Shown: one piece after another, positions 1 through 5,845 of the stretch
Position numbering within the stretch: the first letter of the stretch is position 1
How the letters are laid out: each line of letters begins with the position of its first letter
NCBI GenBank assembly: GCA_031273735.1
Contig: JAISRI010000218.1
Span: 1 to 6,052, forward strand
Direction: 5' to 3'
Length of the DNA: 6,052 nt
DNA from: Helicobacteraceae bacterium
GTDB taxonomy: Bacteria > Campylobacterota > Campylobacteria > Campylobacterales > SZUA-545
Position numbers and translations under genes: made by a program
Notes under the pieces: model-generated
Database searches by the model: none
Told to the model about the DNA's origin: nothing
What the model saw: the letters and a program-made list of their open reading frames with translations, nothing else

Positions 1-48
1 AAAGCGCGATAGGGCTTCTTCAAAGCCGATTTTTGTTTTAACGCTCAT
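1..48 (-). CDS. N-terminal 16 codons of an unidentified gene, possibly fur
   Basis: Only the first 16 codons are inside the window (MSVKTKIGFEEALSRF), running leftward off the left edge. The start is well supported by an AGGAG ribosome binding site at 56-60, seven bases ahead of the ATG. The gene follows cvpA in the same direction and is probably in the same operon. In Campylobacter jejuni, as I recall it, cvpA is followed by fur, and a short leader ending in a helix of the type 'xxLLERF' fits the start of Campylobacter Fur. This makes Fur (ferric uptake regulator) a reasonable guess, but 16 residues carry no diagnostic motif; lysS or another gene is equally compatible with the residues alone. 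Confidence 0.6.
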   Translation of the reverse strand, partial: MSVKTKIGFEEALSRF

Positions 49-50
49 CT

Positions 51-125
51 TTACTCTCCTTCGCTTTCGTTGTTTTTTACGCTATCGACAAGATCGGTAG
101 CCGTTTCGCCGCCCTCGATGACTTT
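51..125 (-). other. Out-of-frame remnant of the CvpA C-terminal tail
   Basis: Read leftward in a frame different from the annotated cvpA end, this stretch gives KVIEGGETATDLVDSVKNNE followed by SEGE and a TAA at 51-53. The codons (GGC, GGC, GAA, ACG, GCT, ACC, GAT, GTC, AGC) look like those of the neighbouring genes. The peptide is an acidic amphipathic tail of the sort that follows the last membrane helix of Campylobacterota CvpA. The TAA lies two bases before the next ATG, a tight operon-like spacing, whereas the annotated cvpA stop leaves 28 bases. There is no start codon or ribosome binding site for this segment on its own. I read it as the original end of cvpA, displaced by a frame change somewhere about 120-150, possibly with some internal residues lost as well. 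Confidence 0.55.
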
Positions 126-517
126 ATAAGCGCATAGACTATGATCGAAAAGAGAACAAAGACCTTCGCCGCGCCGAGCAAGAAGCCCAACATACGATCG
201 AACCAAACCATTAAAGCGCGGCTCATACTCTCTTTAGCGCGAATGCGTTTTGAAAGCCACAGACCAAGCAAAAAGCAAACAAGCCAGACCAAGATAAAAA
301 TAATCGCGAAGCCCGCCAGCTTTATCGCTCCTTCGTTGGTAAGCTGAAACGAATGTTCTGATGCCCAGCTACCTACCTTAAACGCGAGGCGCGATCCCAA
401 AAATACGCCAAGCCCTACGCCTACAAGAGAGAATACTTCTCTGATCGCGCCGCGAAAAACCCCTTGCACTCCCAACGCGACGATAAGAACCAAAACTACA
501 ATATCAATCCAATGCAT
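77..517 (-). CDS. cvpA: CvpA family inner-membrane protein, C-terminus probably altered by a frameshift
   Basis: A 146-residue, very hydrophobic protein with about four membrane segments (roughly residues 5-22, 26-45, 66-88 and 108-131). The start (MHWIDIVVLVLIVALGVQG), the GxxRGxxREVFSLVG stretch near residue 20 and the 'DRMLGFLLGAAKVFVLF' stretch near residues 105-123 are typical of the CvpA family. These proteins were first linked to colicin V production in E. coli and their biochemical role is unresolved. An AGGAAAGG site precedes the ATG. The gene lies 13 bases after the GGDEF gene and before a third leftward gene, so it is likely mid-operon. Family members usually carry a hydrophilic tail after the last helix. 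Here the frame ends soon after the fourth helix in an odd basic peptide (SSRAAKRLPILSIA), while a tail-like reading continues in another frame to position 51. A frameshift, small deletion or sequence error is likely. Confidence 0.85.
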   Translation of the reverse strand: MHWIDIVVLVLIVALGVQGVFRGAIREVFSLVGVGLGVFLGSRLAFKVGSWASEHSFQLTNEGAIKLAGFAIIFILVWLVCFLLGLWLSKRIRAKESMSRALMVWFDRMLGFLLGAAKVFVLFSIIVYALIKSSRAAKRLPILSIA

Positions 518-530
518 AAGTTACCCTTTC

Positions 531-1484
531 CTAATTCTCAAGAATGAGAACGGCGCTTTTTTCTTGTTTAAGCGCTTTATTTAGCGCCGCTTCCGCTCTA
601 GCGCAGATCGACTCTGTCGTATCTGCGGCGCGGTGCGCAATAAGCGCGGCGCCGATCGTAACGTCCATAATTTTATCCTGATAGACAAGTTTGCTCGTCT
701 CCACTCGCGATTGAACTCGCTTTATGGCTAGGCGGGCGCGTTCCTGATCCGATCGGTTAAAGACGACGCAAAAGACGTTTTCGTGTTTTGGGCTTTCGTT
801 GTAGCGGTAGATACGGTTGTCGCTTCTGATCGAGCCTTGCAGACTTTTTGCGATAAAAAGCAAAATCTTCTCCGTAACGACATAGCCGTATTTTTCTTTC
901 AAATCGTGGTAATCGTCGATCGCCACAAGCGAGATCCACAGATCGAGATCGCGGTTTAAGCCGACCTCCAAAATCTGTCCAAGCTGGCGCTTAAGTAACA
1001 TCGGCGTTCTTAGGCGCGTAAGAGAATCGACGTAGCTATCTACTTCGACCTTATTTAGATCGCCCTCTAGCCTGACGATAGTATCTTCGGCTTTTTTCAC
1101 TTCGCCGTTAAGTTCGCCAAAATGTAATTTTATCTCCTCGAGAATTGCGACGGGGATCGCGGCGTCGCGCTCCAGTTTTTTAAGATCGAGCGTAGATTCT
1201 CGCTCGTTTGCAATATCCTTAAACCGCAACGCGCTCGTAGAGTATTCCCGCAACGTATCCCGCGCTAGCTCCAAAGACAATTCAAGGCTTTTATGAGCGG
1301 CGGAATCGGGATTCAGATACCGATCGTTTAGTTCGCGTTCGATCTGAGCGCCGTATTTCTCGGCGACATCCGAAAACGCTTTCGCGTAGTAGAGCGGCAA
1401 AGCGGGCGTCGCGGTTCTATCGAGTAGTTCCAACGCCTCCCTCGAAATATCGCGCGCTATTTTGTCAAGCTCGATTGTAGCCAT
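531..1484 (-). CDS. Degenerate GGDEF-domain protein, probably without cyclase activity
   Basis: A 317-residue soluble protein with no signal peptide or membrane segment. Residues 1-145 are helical, with an N-terminal block (residues 1-45) containing a 'TPALPLYYAKAF' stretch like the helical domain preceding many GGDEF domains, then a charged, probably coiled-coil part. Residues about 145-315 are GGDEF-like: the DSLTRL entry (153-158), the IDDYHDLKEKYG helix (189-200) and a typical C-terminal half. The signature itself is gone. After the usual RY (227-228) comes NESPKHENVF in place of GGDEF, and there is no RxxD inhibitory site. Aligned to PleD, the metal-binding Asp becomes A188, the guanine-contacting Asn becomes K196 and the next Asp becomes E205. 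The start has an AAGGA site eight bases upstream. It heads the operon with cvpA. A c-di-GMP receptor, GTP-binding or purely structural role is possible but not shown. Confidence 0.8.
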   Translation of the reverse strand: MATIELDKIARDISREALELLDRTATPALPLYYAKAFSDVAEKYGAQIERELNDRYLNPDSAAHKSLELSLELARDTLREYSTSALRFKDIANERESTLDLKKLERDAAIPVAILEEIKLHFGELNGEVKKAEDTIVRLEGDLNKVEVDSYVDSLTRLRTPMLLKRQLGQILEVGLNRDLDLWISLVAIDDYHDLKEKYGYVVTEKILLFIAKSLQGSIRSDNRIYRYNESPKHENVFCVVFNRSDQERARLAIKRVQSRVETSKLVYQDKIMDVTIGAALIAHRAADTTESICARAEAALNKALKQEKSAVLILEN

Positions 1485-1513
1485 TAACGCTTCCTTTAAC
1501 CCTAAAGGCGTGA

Positions 1514-1519
1514 ATTATA
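1514..1519 (-). promoter_or_regulatory. -10 element (TATAAT) for the GGDEF-cvpA operon, proximal
   Basis: Leftward, GAGTATAATTC gives a perfect TATAAT. Transcription from it would begin near 1507 and give a leader of about 23 bases that carries the AAGGA ribosome binding site of the gene starting at 1484. No good -35 hexamer is seen, which is usual for Campylobacterota sigma-70 promoters. An identical 10-mer lies 33 bp upstream (see the distal element). Confidence 0.5.
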
Positions 1520-1546
1520 CTCGCTCTTTTACTATACAAAACCTAA

Positions 1547-1552
1547 ATTATA
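1547..1552 (-). promoter_or_regulatory. -10 element (TATAAT) for the GGDEF-cvpA operon, distal copy
   Basis: The same GAGTATAATT sequence is repeated 33 bp upstream of the proximal element. On the rightward strand the same bases read TATACT at 1549-1554, so this element could also serve mqnC. It may be a second start point or part of an operator; sequence alone does not tell which. Confidence 0.35.
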
Positions 1553-1563
1553 CTCGTTTTCTC

Positions 1564-1569
1564 TATAAT
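1564..1569 (+). promoter_or_regulatory. -10 element (TATAAT) for mqnC, implying a leaderless message
   Basis: A perfect TATAAT sits five bases before the mqnC ATG at 1575. With normal spacing, transcription would begin at or within a few bases of that ATG. No Shine-Dalgarno sequence is present between 1540 and 1574, which agrees with leaderless translation. The pyrimidine-rich run before it (CTCGTTTTCTC) resembles the T-rich sequence found upstream of -10 boxes in this phylum. Confidence 0.5.
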
Positions 1570-1574
1570 TGCTT

Positions 1575-2609
1575 ATGACAAAACGAGAAGCGCTAACGAG
1601 AATAAACGACGATCTAAACGTTTTAGGAGCGGCGGCATTGGAGCGAAAACGGCGCTTGCACCCCGATCGCGTAACCACTTTTATTATCGATCGAAACATC
1701 AACTACACAAATATTTGTCATATCGGCTGTAAGTTTTGCGCCTTTCACGTCAAACATGGAGACAAAAACGGCTATGTGTTGCCCTATGAAACGATCGACC
1801 GCAAGATCGAGGAGCTAATAGCCATCGGCGGCACGCAGATTCTTTTTCAAGGCGGCGTTAATCCCGCGTTGAAGATCGACTACTACGAAAATCTTGTCGA
1901 TCATATACATACGACCTTTGCATCGATAGATATACTCGGCTTCTCCGCCGTCGAGATCGCCTACATCGCGAAAATTAGCGGCATAACCACAAAAGAGGTT
2001 TTAGCGCGGCTAAGAGATCGCGGAATGGGCGCTATGCCGGGCGCGGGCGCGGAAATTTTAAGCGATCGCGTCAGATCATACGTCAGCCCCAATAAGGTTA
2101 GCGTCGCCGATTGGCTACGTATTCACGGCGAGGCGCACGAATTGGGAATGACGACGAGCGCGACGATGGTTTTTGGTTTGGGCGAAAGCGACGAAGAGAT
2201 AATCGATCATTTTGAAAGTTTGCGAATCCAGCAGGACAAAACGGGAGGTTTTACCGCGTTTATTTTGTGGAGCTACCAACCTGATCGCACCCCCTTGCAA
2301 AAACTCCGTCCCGATCTGAGCAAACAAAGCTCCAACCGCTACTTGCGGCTTTTGGCGCTCGCTCGGCTCTATTTGGACAACTTTAAGAATATCCAATCAA
2401 GTTGGGTTACGCAAGGCGCATATATCGGGCAACTCGCTTTGCGCTTTGGGGCGAACGATCTAGGTAGCACGATGATGGAAGAAAACGTTGTGGCGGCTAC
2501 GGGCTGTTCTAATTCTATGGCTACCGACGAAATGGTGGCGCTGATTAAAGGCGTAGGCGAAATACCTATGCAGAGAAACACGCGCTATTCGCGTTTAAGA
2601 GGTTTTTGA
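1575..2609 (+). CDS. mqnC: Cyclic dehypoxanthinyl futalosine synthase (radical SAM), menaquinone biosynthesis
   Basis: MqnC cyclises dehypoxanthine futalosine by radical SAM chemistry in the futalosine route to menaquinone, a cytosolic step. From the ATG at 1575 it has 344 residues, close to the family length. The 4Fe-4S cluster motif CHIGCKFC (C48, C52, C55) follows DRNINYTNI, the form typical of MqnC; the related MqnE usually has a 'NPTN' version. Also present are ELIAIGGTQILFQGG (80-94), the PGAGAE block (155-160), the SSWVTQG stretch (275-281) and FGANDLGSTMMEENVV (291-306), shared by the MqnC/MqnE/CofH group. An in-frame TTG lies two codons upstream at 1569 but falls inside the -10 box, so ATG 1575 is preferred. 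There is no Shine-Dalgarno sequence. It is translationally linked to the methyltransferase that follows. Confidence 0.95.
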   Translation: MTKREALTRINDDLNVLGAAALERKRRLHPDRVTTFIIDRNINYTNICHIGCKFCAFHVKHGDKNGYVLPYETIDRKIEELIAIGGTQILFQGGVNPALKIDYYENLVDHIHTTFASIDILGFSAVEIAYIAKISGITTKEVLARLRDRGMGAMPGAGAEILSDRVRSYVSPNKVSVADWLRIHGEAHELGMTTSATMVFGLGESDEEIIDHFESLRIQQDKTGGFTAFILWSYQPDRTPLQKLRPDLSKQSSNRYLRLLALARLYLDNFKNIQSSWVTQGAYIGQLALRFGANDLGSTMMEENVVAATGCSNSMATDEMVALIKGVGEIPMQRNTRYSRLRGF

Positions 2610-3427
2610 AATTGGGCGGTTATAAACGCATAGAGGAGATCGATTTTGGCGCGCTCTACCGATCGCATAAAGCTCTTAACGGCGATCGGATAAAAAGCGC
2701 CAAAGATTGGGACAAACGCGCCGAAAAAATGGGCGAAAAGATGGCTGGCGACGGGTTATACAACGACTACATAAAAAGCAAAGTCGATCTTAGCGGCGCG
2801 CAAACTATGCTTGAGATCGGTTGCGGCGCGGGGACTTTTAGCCTAGCGTTCGCGCCGTATTTAGAAAAGATCTACGCTTTCGACTTTTCGGGCGAAATGT
2901 TAAAGATTTTACGAGAGTTGCAAAAACAAAAAGGATTAACCAATATCGTCAGTTTTCAAGCCGATATAGAGGGCGATTGGGCGATCGCGCCAAAATGCGA
3001 TATTGTTATCGCCTCGCGCTGTATGGAAGTAGCGGATATGAAAAGCGTGTTGAAACAAATTGACGATCACGCGCAAAAAGCGGTTTATATCACGGCTAAA
3101 GTAGGTAAGAGTTTTCTGCATAACGAGCTTTTAGAGGTTTTAGAACGAAAGGTTGTAGGTCGTCCGGATTATATTTATATTCTTAACATTCTTTTTGAAA
3201 TGGGAATATACGCAAAAGTTGATTTTGCTCCGATCGGCGATCCTCAAAACGATCCGCCAAAAACAAAAGCGGCGTTTATAGAGGCGATTGCGGGAATGTC
3301 GGACAATTTATCCAAAGAGGAAGAAAAACGCGCCGCCGATTATTTCGATCGTTGTCTGTCCGAAGGCAAAACGCCCCGCTTTCGCAACGATTCTTGGGCG
3401 CTAATCTCATATGAAAAATCTTTATAA
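2606..3427 (+). CDS. Class I SAM-dependent methyltransferase, substrate unknown
   Basis: A 273-residue soluble protein with a Rossmann methyltransferase core at about residues 60-165. Motif I is LEIGCGAGT (69-77), the ribose-contacting acid is in AFDFS (D93), an acidic motif II follows in FQADIEG (D120), and the strand DIVIASRCMEV is at 132-142. The N-terminal KDWDKRAEKM helix is common in small-molecule methyltransferases of anaerobes. The first start is TTG 2606, overlapping the mqnC stop; TTG 2612 is a possible alternative, with AAGAGG at 2597-2602 serving either. The overlap suggests co-translation with mqnC and invites a guess of quinone modification. However, motif I does not resemble UbiE/MenG, so a demethylmenaquinone methyltransferase assignment is not supported. 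The C-terminal 100 residues, with two hydrophobic stretches and an acidic-basic helix, match nothing I recognise. Confidence 0.85.
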   Translation: MKLGGYKRIEEIDFGALYRSHKALNGDRIKSAKDWDKRAEKMGEKMAGDGLYNDYIKSKVDLSGAQTMLEIGCGAGTFSLAFAPYLEKIYAFDFSGEMLKILRELQKQKGLTNIVSFQADIEGDWAIAPKCDIVIASRCMEVADMKSVLKQIDDHAQKAVYITAKVGKSFLHNELLEVLERKVVGRPDYIYILNILFEMGIYAKVDFAPIGDPQNDPPKTKAAFIEAIAGMSDNLSKEEEKRAADYFDRCLSEGKTPRFRNDSWALISYEKSL

Positions 3428-3587
3428 ACCGTTCGCCGCCCAATTGCGCCAATCTTGCGCGAAAAATCCGCGAAAGTTACCCCGCCGCAAAGCTAACGCG
3501 CGGGAATAACGAAAGAGAACGGCGGAGCGAGCTTTGCTGGCTTGCTTTACCAAAGGCGGCGGGATTTAATCGCCTATCCCGCGCCGC
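3428..3587. other. Convergent intergenic region with nested GC-rich inverted repeats
   Basis: This 160-base gap separates two converging genes. It holds several competing arms: GCAAAGCT (3487-3494) with AGCTTTGC (3530-3537), an exact 8-bp pair; CCCGCCGC (3481-3488) with GCGGCGGG (3556-3563), also exact; and the terminator hairpin listed separately. No convincing short reading frame is seen. It may act only as a two-way transcription end, or include a small structured RNA or a decayed repeat unit. Confidence 0.5.
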
Positions 3588-3588
3588 C
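3555..3588 (-). terminator. Hairpin at the end of nrfA, possibly two-way terminator
   Basis: GGCGGCGGGAT (3555-3565) pairs with ATCCCGC..CGCC (3576-3588) over 11 base pairs with a two-base bulge and a 10-base loop. It abuts the nrfA stop codon. Leftward it is followed by only TTT, and rightward by TATTT, so the U-tract is weak. The position between converging genes is the best argument for a terminator function. Confidence 0.5.
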
Positions 3589-5102
3589 TATTTCGAGCCA
3601 AACCAAGAGGCGCGATCGTCTTTGTAATCTCTTAGCGCCTCGTCTAAAACGCCGTTTTCTTTCGCCGCTTTGATCCACGTTTGCTCAAGCGTATCTTTAA
3701 ACGTCTGTTTTTCGGCGACGAGTTTTTTCATATCCCAACCCGCAAGCGCTTGCGCCTTCTCTTTGGAGCTAAAATCAGGAACGACGTAATTTGCCGCGCC
3801 GTGTTTGCCTAAAATCTCTTTCAACGCGACGCGAGCTTGTTGCGCGTAGTCGTTAGCCTTTGCGAGTATAAATAGCGTTTCGTCGGGAGCGTGGAAAAAC
3901 CCGCCGTGGCTTGCCACCGCATAATCCCATCTCCACTGCCCTTCGCGTATCAAATTAAGCGCGTTTGCCATCTCCGCGTCGCTTGCGCCGCTATCCCACG
4001 CTTGTTTTGCCTCGAGATGCGCGCTTGCTAGATTATTGACCGTTACGCCAAACAACAACTCTTTGCGATCGTATTTTTCTTTTAAGATCGCTTTAAGTTT
4101 GTTTTCGCTCTCTCTGTGGCAGACCATACAACTTGTATCCATAGTTTCAAACGGGCTTTGAACGCGATGATCGGAGTATTTGATCGCGCCCTCTTGTTTA
4201 TACGGCATATGGCAATCCGCACAGGAAACGCCGTTTTTGCCGTGAATACCCGTTAAATGCAACTCGTAATCGGGGTGTTGCGCTTTGACGATTTTCGCTT
4301 TGGAAATTTTGTTTTCAAAATCAAAAAACGGCTTGCCGTTTGGAAAGTTTTTGCCGTCGTTGTAGTAGCTCATCTGCTCCTCTACCCCCAAACCGTTTTT
4401 CCAAGGAAGAGTAACGACCATAGCCGTCGTTTCGCCGTTTTGTATCGGGCGGAAGTAGTATTCGCTATGGCATTGGGCGCATACTAGATCGCGTTTTGTT
4501 TGGTGCGTAGAATCCGCGAAAGTAGGCAATTTAGCCTCCTGCAAGCCTTTGTCGAGAAACGATCGCTTTACTTTTAATTCGCCTTTATAGTGACAATCGT
4601 AACAACCAATCGGATTGACGATTTCGCTTCCCCATTTATCCCATTTACCCGTATAAAACTCCATATCGCCCTTAGTCTCCATCAGCCGAACGACGTCGGG
4701 CGATTTGCACGTCCAACAGGCGGTAGGAAGCGGGCTATCGACCTTATCGCTAGGAGCGCCCACACGAAGCGTATTGACGTTGTCTTGCACGGAGTAGTAA
4801 TGCCCTCGCGGCGCGTTGTAATCCTTGCTAAAAGGATAGCCCGCCCACACGATCGCAAGCGCGGGATATTTGTCGATCATATCGACTATATCCGCGCTTT
4901 TTTTGGTATTTTTCCAACCGTCAAATTGGCGCGGAAAGTAACGCTGCCACTGCGAAGTAAAAGTAGGCTTTTCGATCGCGATCGGTCTGCCCGCGTTGAT
5001 CTGTTTTCTCTCTTCTTCCTTTGCGTTTATATCAGTAGCTAGAAAACCTAGAGCTACGATCGCTATAAGCGAAACGCTTAAAAGCGCGATATACTTTTTC
5101 AT
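3588..5102 (-). CDS. nrfA: Pentahaem cytochrome c nitrite reductase (ammonia-forming), NrfA
   Basis: NrfA reduces nitrite to ammonium with six electrons in the periplasm. The 504-residue precursor has a Sec signal peptide (MKK, hydrophobic core 5-21, likely cut after A27). The active-site haem motif is CWTCK (C129-K133, lysine ligand), and four CXXCH motifs follow at C167, C208, C294 and C325. Catalytic residues by alignment to Wolinella and E. coli enzymes are R113, Y215 and H276, with E214, K273 and Q275 around the calcium site. The conserved late HGGFFHAP stretch (399-406) is present. Length and motif spacing are normal, so it should be functional. The start has a strong AGGAGG site, and nrfH lies 15 bases upstream in the same operon. 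The special lyase that attaches haem to CXXCK (NrfI/CcsA type in Wolinella) is not next to it and must lie elsewhere. Confidence 0.98.
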   Translation of the reverse strand: MKKYIALLSVSLIAIVALGFLATDINAKEEERKQINAGRPIAIEKPTFTSQWQRYFPRQFDGWKNTKKSADIVDMIDKYPALAIVWAGYPFSKDYNAPRGHYYSVQDNVNTLRVGAPSDKVDSPLPTACWTCKSPDVVRLMETKGDMEFYTGKWDKWGSEIVNPIGCYDCHYKGELKVKRSFLDKGLQEAKLPTFADSTHQTKRDLVCAQCHSEYYFRPIQNGETTAMVVTLPWKNGLGVEEQMSYYNDGKNFPNGKPFFDFENKISKAKIVKAQHPDYELHLTGIHGKNGVSCADCHMPYKQEGAIKYSDHRVQSPFETMDTSCMVCHRESENKLKAILKEKYDRKELLFGVTVNNLASAHLEAKQAWDSGASDAEMANALNLIREGQWRWDYAVASHGGFFHAPDETLFILAKANDYAQQARVALKEILGKHGAANYVVPDFSSKEKAQALAGWDMKKLVAEKQTFKDTLEQTWIKAAKENGVLDEALRDYKDDRASWFGSK

Positions 5103-5117
5103 ATTTTTCCTCCTCTT

Positions 5118-5636
5118 TTATTTAACGTTGCGAACGCCCAGCGTATTAGGCGCGGCGCTCAAAGCGCGAACCGAGCCGTGCGGCGTTTCGCGATGACACG
5201 ACCAACAGGGACGATTCTCTTCGTCGAAGCGATGGTTTAGAGCGGCGTTTCGCTCGATCGTTTTTACCGCTTCTAAATGACAAGAAACGCAATTTGCCTG
5301 AACGCGTTTCGCGCCGTCTTCGCTAATTCTGATCGGCTGTTTGAAATCTCCAAACGTAAAAGCGCTCGCGTGGTTAAAGCCGTCGCGAGCTTTGGCGATA
5401 TACTTGGCGATCCCTTCGCTGGGCAGATGGCAATCAACGCATTTTGCCGCCTCTCTATGCGCGCTATGCTCCCAAGTAGCGTATGAAACGTTCATTACGT
5501 GGCAGTTGATACAGGCGCTAGAATCGTCGCTAAGGTAGCTCGTAGCCTTCGCGACTTTAAGCGTGTAGAAAAACGCGCCGATCGCAACGATAAAAGCGCC
5601 TACGGCTAACGCGGCTAACGCCTTTTTCTTTTTCAT
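5118..5636 (-). CDS. nrfH: Tetrahaem membrane quinol dehydrogenase subunit, NrfH
   Basis: NrfH belongs to the NapC/NirT family. It is anchored in the inner membrane, oxidises menaquinol and delivers electrons to NrfA. From the chosen start it has 172 residues: an MKKKK leader, one membrane helix (about 6-26), then four haem motifs CINCH (42-46), CVDCH (66-70), CVSCH (116-120) and CWSCH (144-148). M48 directly after the first motif matches the methionine ligand of haem 1 known from NrfH structures. The frame stays open to a farther ATG at 5717. I chose 5636 because GGAGG lies upstream of it, because the 27 extra residues are not membrane-leader like, and because the promoter falls inside that extension. 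The reading frame ends 15 bases before nrfA; together they form a stable complex. Confidence 0.95.
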   Translation of the reverse strand: MKKKKALAALAVGAFIVAIGAFFYTLKVAKATSYLSDDSSACINCHVMNVSYATWEHSAHREAAKCVDCHLPSEGIAKYIAKARDGFNHASAFTFGDFKQPIRISEDGAKRVQANCVSCHLEAVKTIERNAALNHRFDEENRPCWSCHRETPHGSVRALSAAPNTLGVRNVK

Positions 5637-5674
5637 TCCAGCCCTCCATTTTTTGAAACGTGGGTAACGCAACG

Positions 5675-5703
5675 AGTATACTCCTTGCGAAAACGAAAAA
5701 CAA
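5675..5703 (-). promoter_or_regulatory. Probable promoter of nrfHA
   Basis: Leftward, TTGTTT (5698-5703) and TATACT (5675-5680) are separated by 17 bases. The start point would be near 5668 with a leader of about 32 bases before nrfH. The -10 is part of GGAGTATACTCGTT, and ten bases of it (TATACTCGTT) also occur at 1549-1558 in the mqnC promoter region. A TTGAT half-site lies upstream at about 5713-5717 but no second half of an FNR/CRP site is visible, so regulation by oxygen or nitrite sensors cannot be claimed. Confidence 0.5.
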
Positions 5704-5845
5704 GCGCCGCGAATCAATTAAAACGCGCAAATATCGTTTTTAGCGCGAAATTTCCGCCCCAACGCTCGCCGCAAACAATCGGTTGTTCCCGTAGCAAAGC
5801 GGCTTTTGCTAGTATTCTCTACGTTATGTCCGATTTTTTAGAGTT
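5704..5845. other. Gene-poor stretch between nrfHA and the mobile end
   Basis: No supported gene lies here. It contains two small inverted repeats, AACAA/TTGTT (5774-5787) and AGCAAA/TTTGCT (5793-5810). Just after these, TATTCT (5813-5818) sits seven bases before ATG 5826, which opens the short rightward frame MSDFLEF ended by TAA at 5847-5849. This arrangement resembles the leaderless start of mqnC and could be the 5' stub of a gene cut off by later insertion, but seven codons prove nothing. Composition falls sharply towards A+T after about 5830. Confidence 0.3.

Noticed and set aside
1569..1574. TTG start for mqnC two codons upstream
   Set aside because: Its first base is the last base of a perfect TATAAT box and the added residues are not needed for alignment with known MqnC.
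2115..2581. Two leftward frames inside mqnC
   Set aside because: They are antisense to strongly conserved mqnC sequence and have no ribosome binding site or recognisable domain.
3428..3587. Small RNA or CRISPR-like repeat array
   Set aside because: The arms are inverted rather than regularly spaced direct repeats, and there are no spacers of constant length.
4590..5042. Rightward 150-codon frame inside nrfA
   Set aside because: It lies entirely opposite nrfA, which has all its haem motifs; the residue content (Arg/Ile/His rich, no motif) is what antisense reading of this gene would give.
5637..5717. Longer NrfH with 27 extra N-terminal residues from ATG 5717
   Set aside because: The extension is not leader-like, contains the likely promoter, and the internal ATG at 5636 has a GGAGG site followed by a normal NrfH membrane leader.
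5704..5725. FNR/CRP-type operator upstream of nrfHA
   Set aside because: Only a TTGAT half-site is visible; the opposite half is missing, so no dyad supports it.
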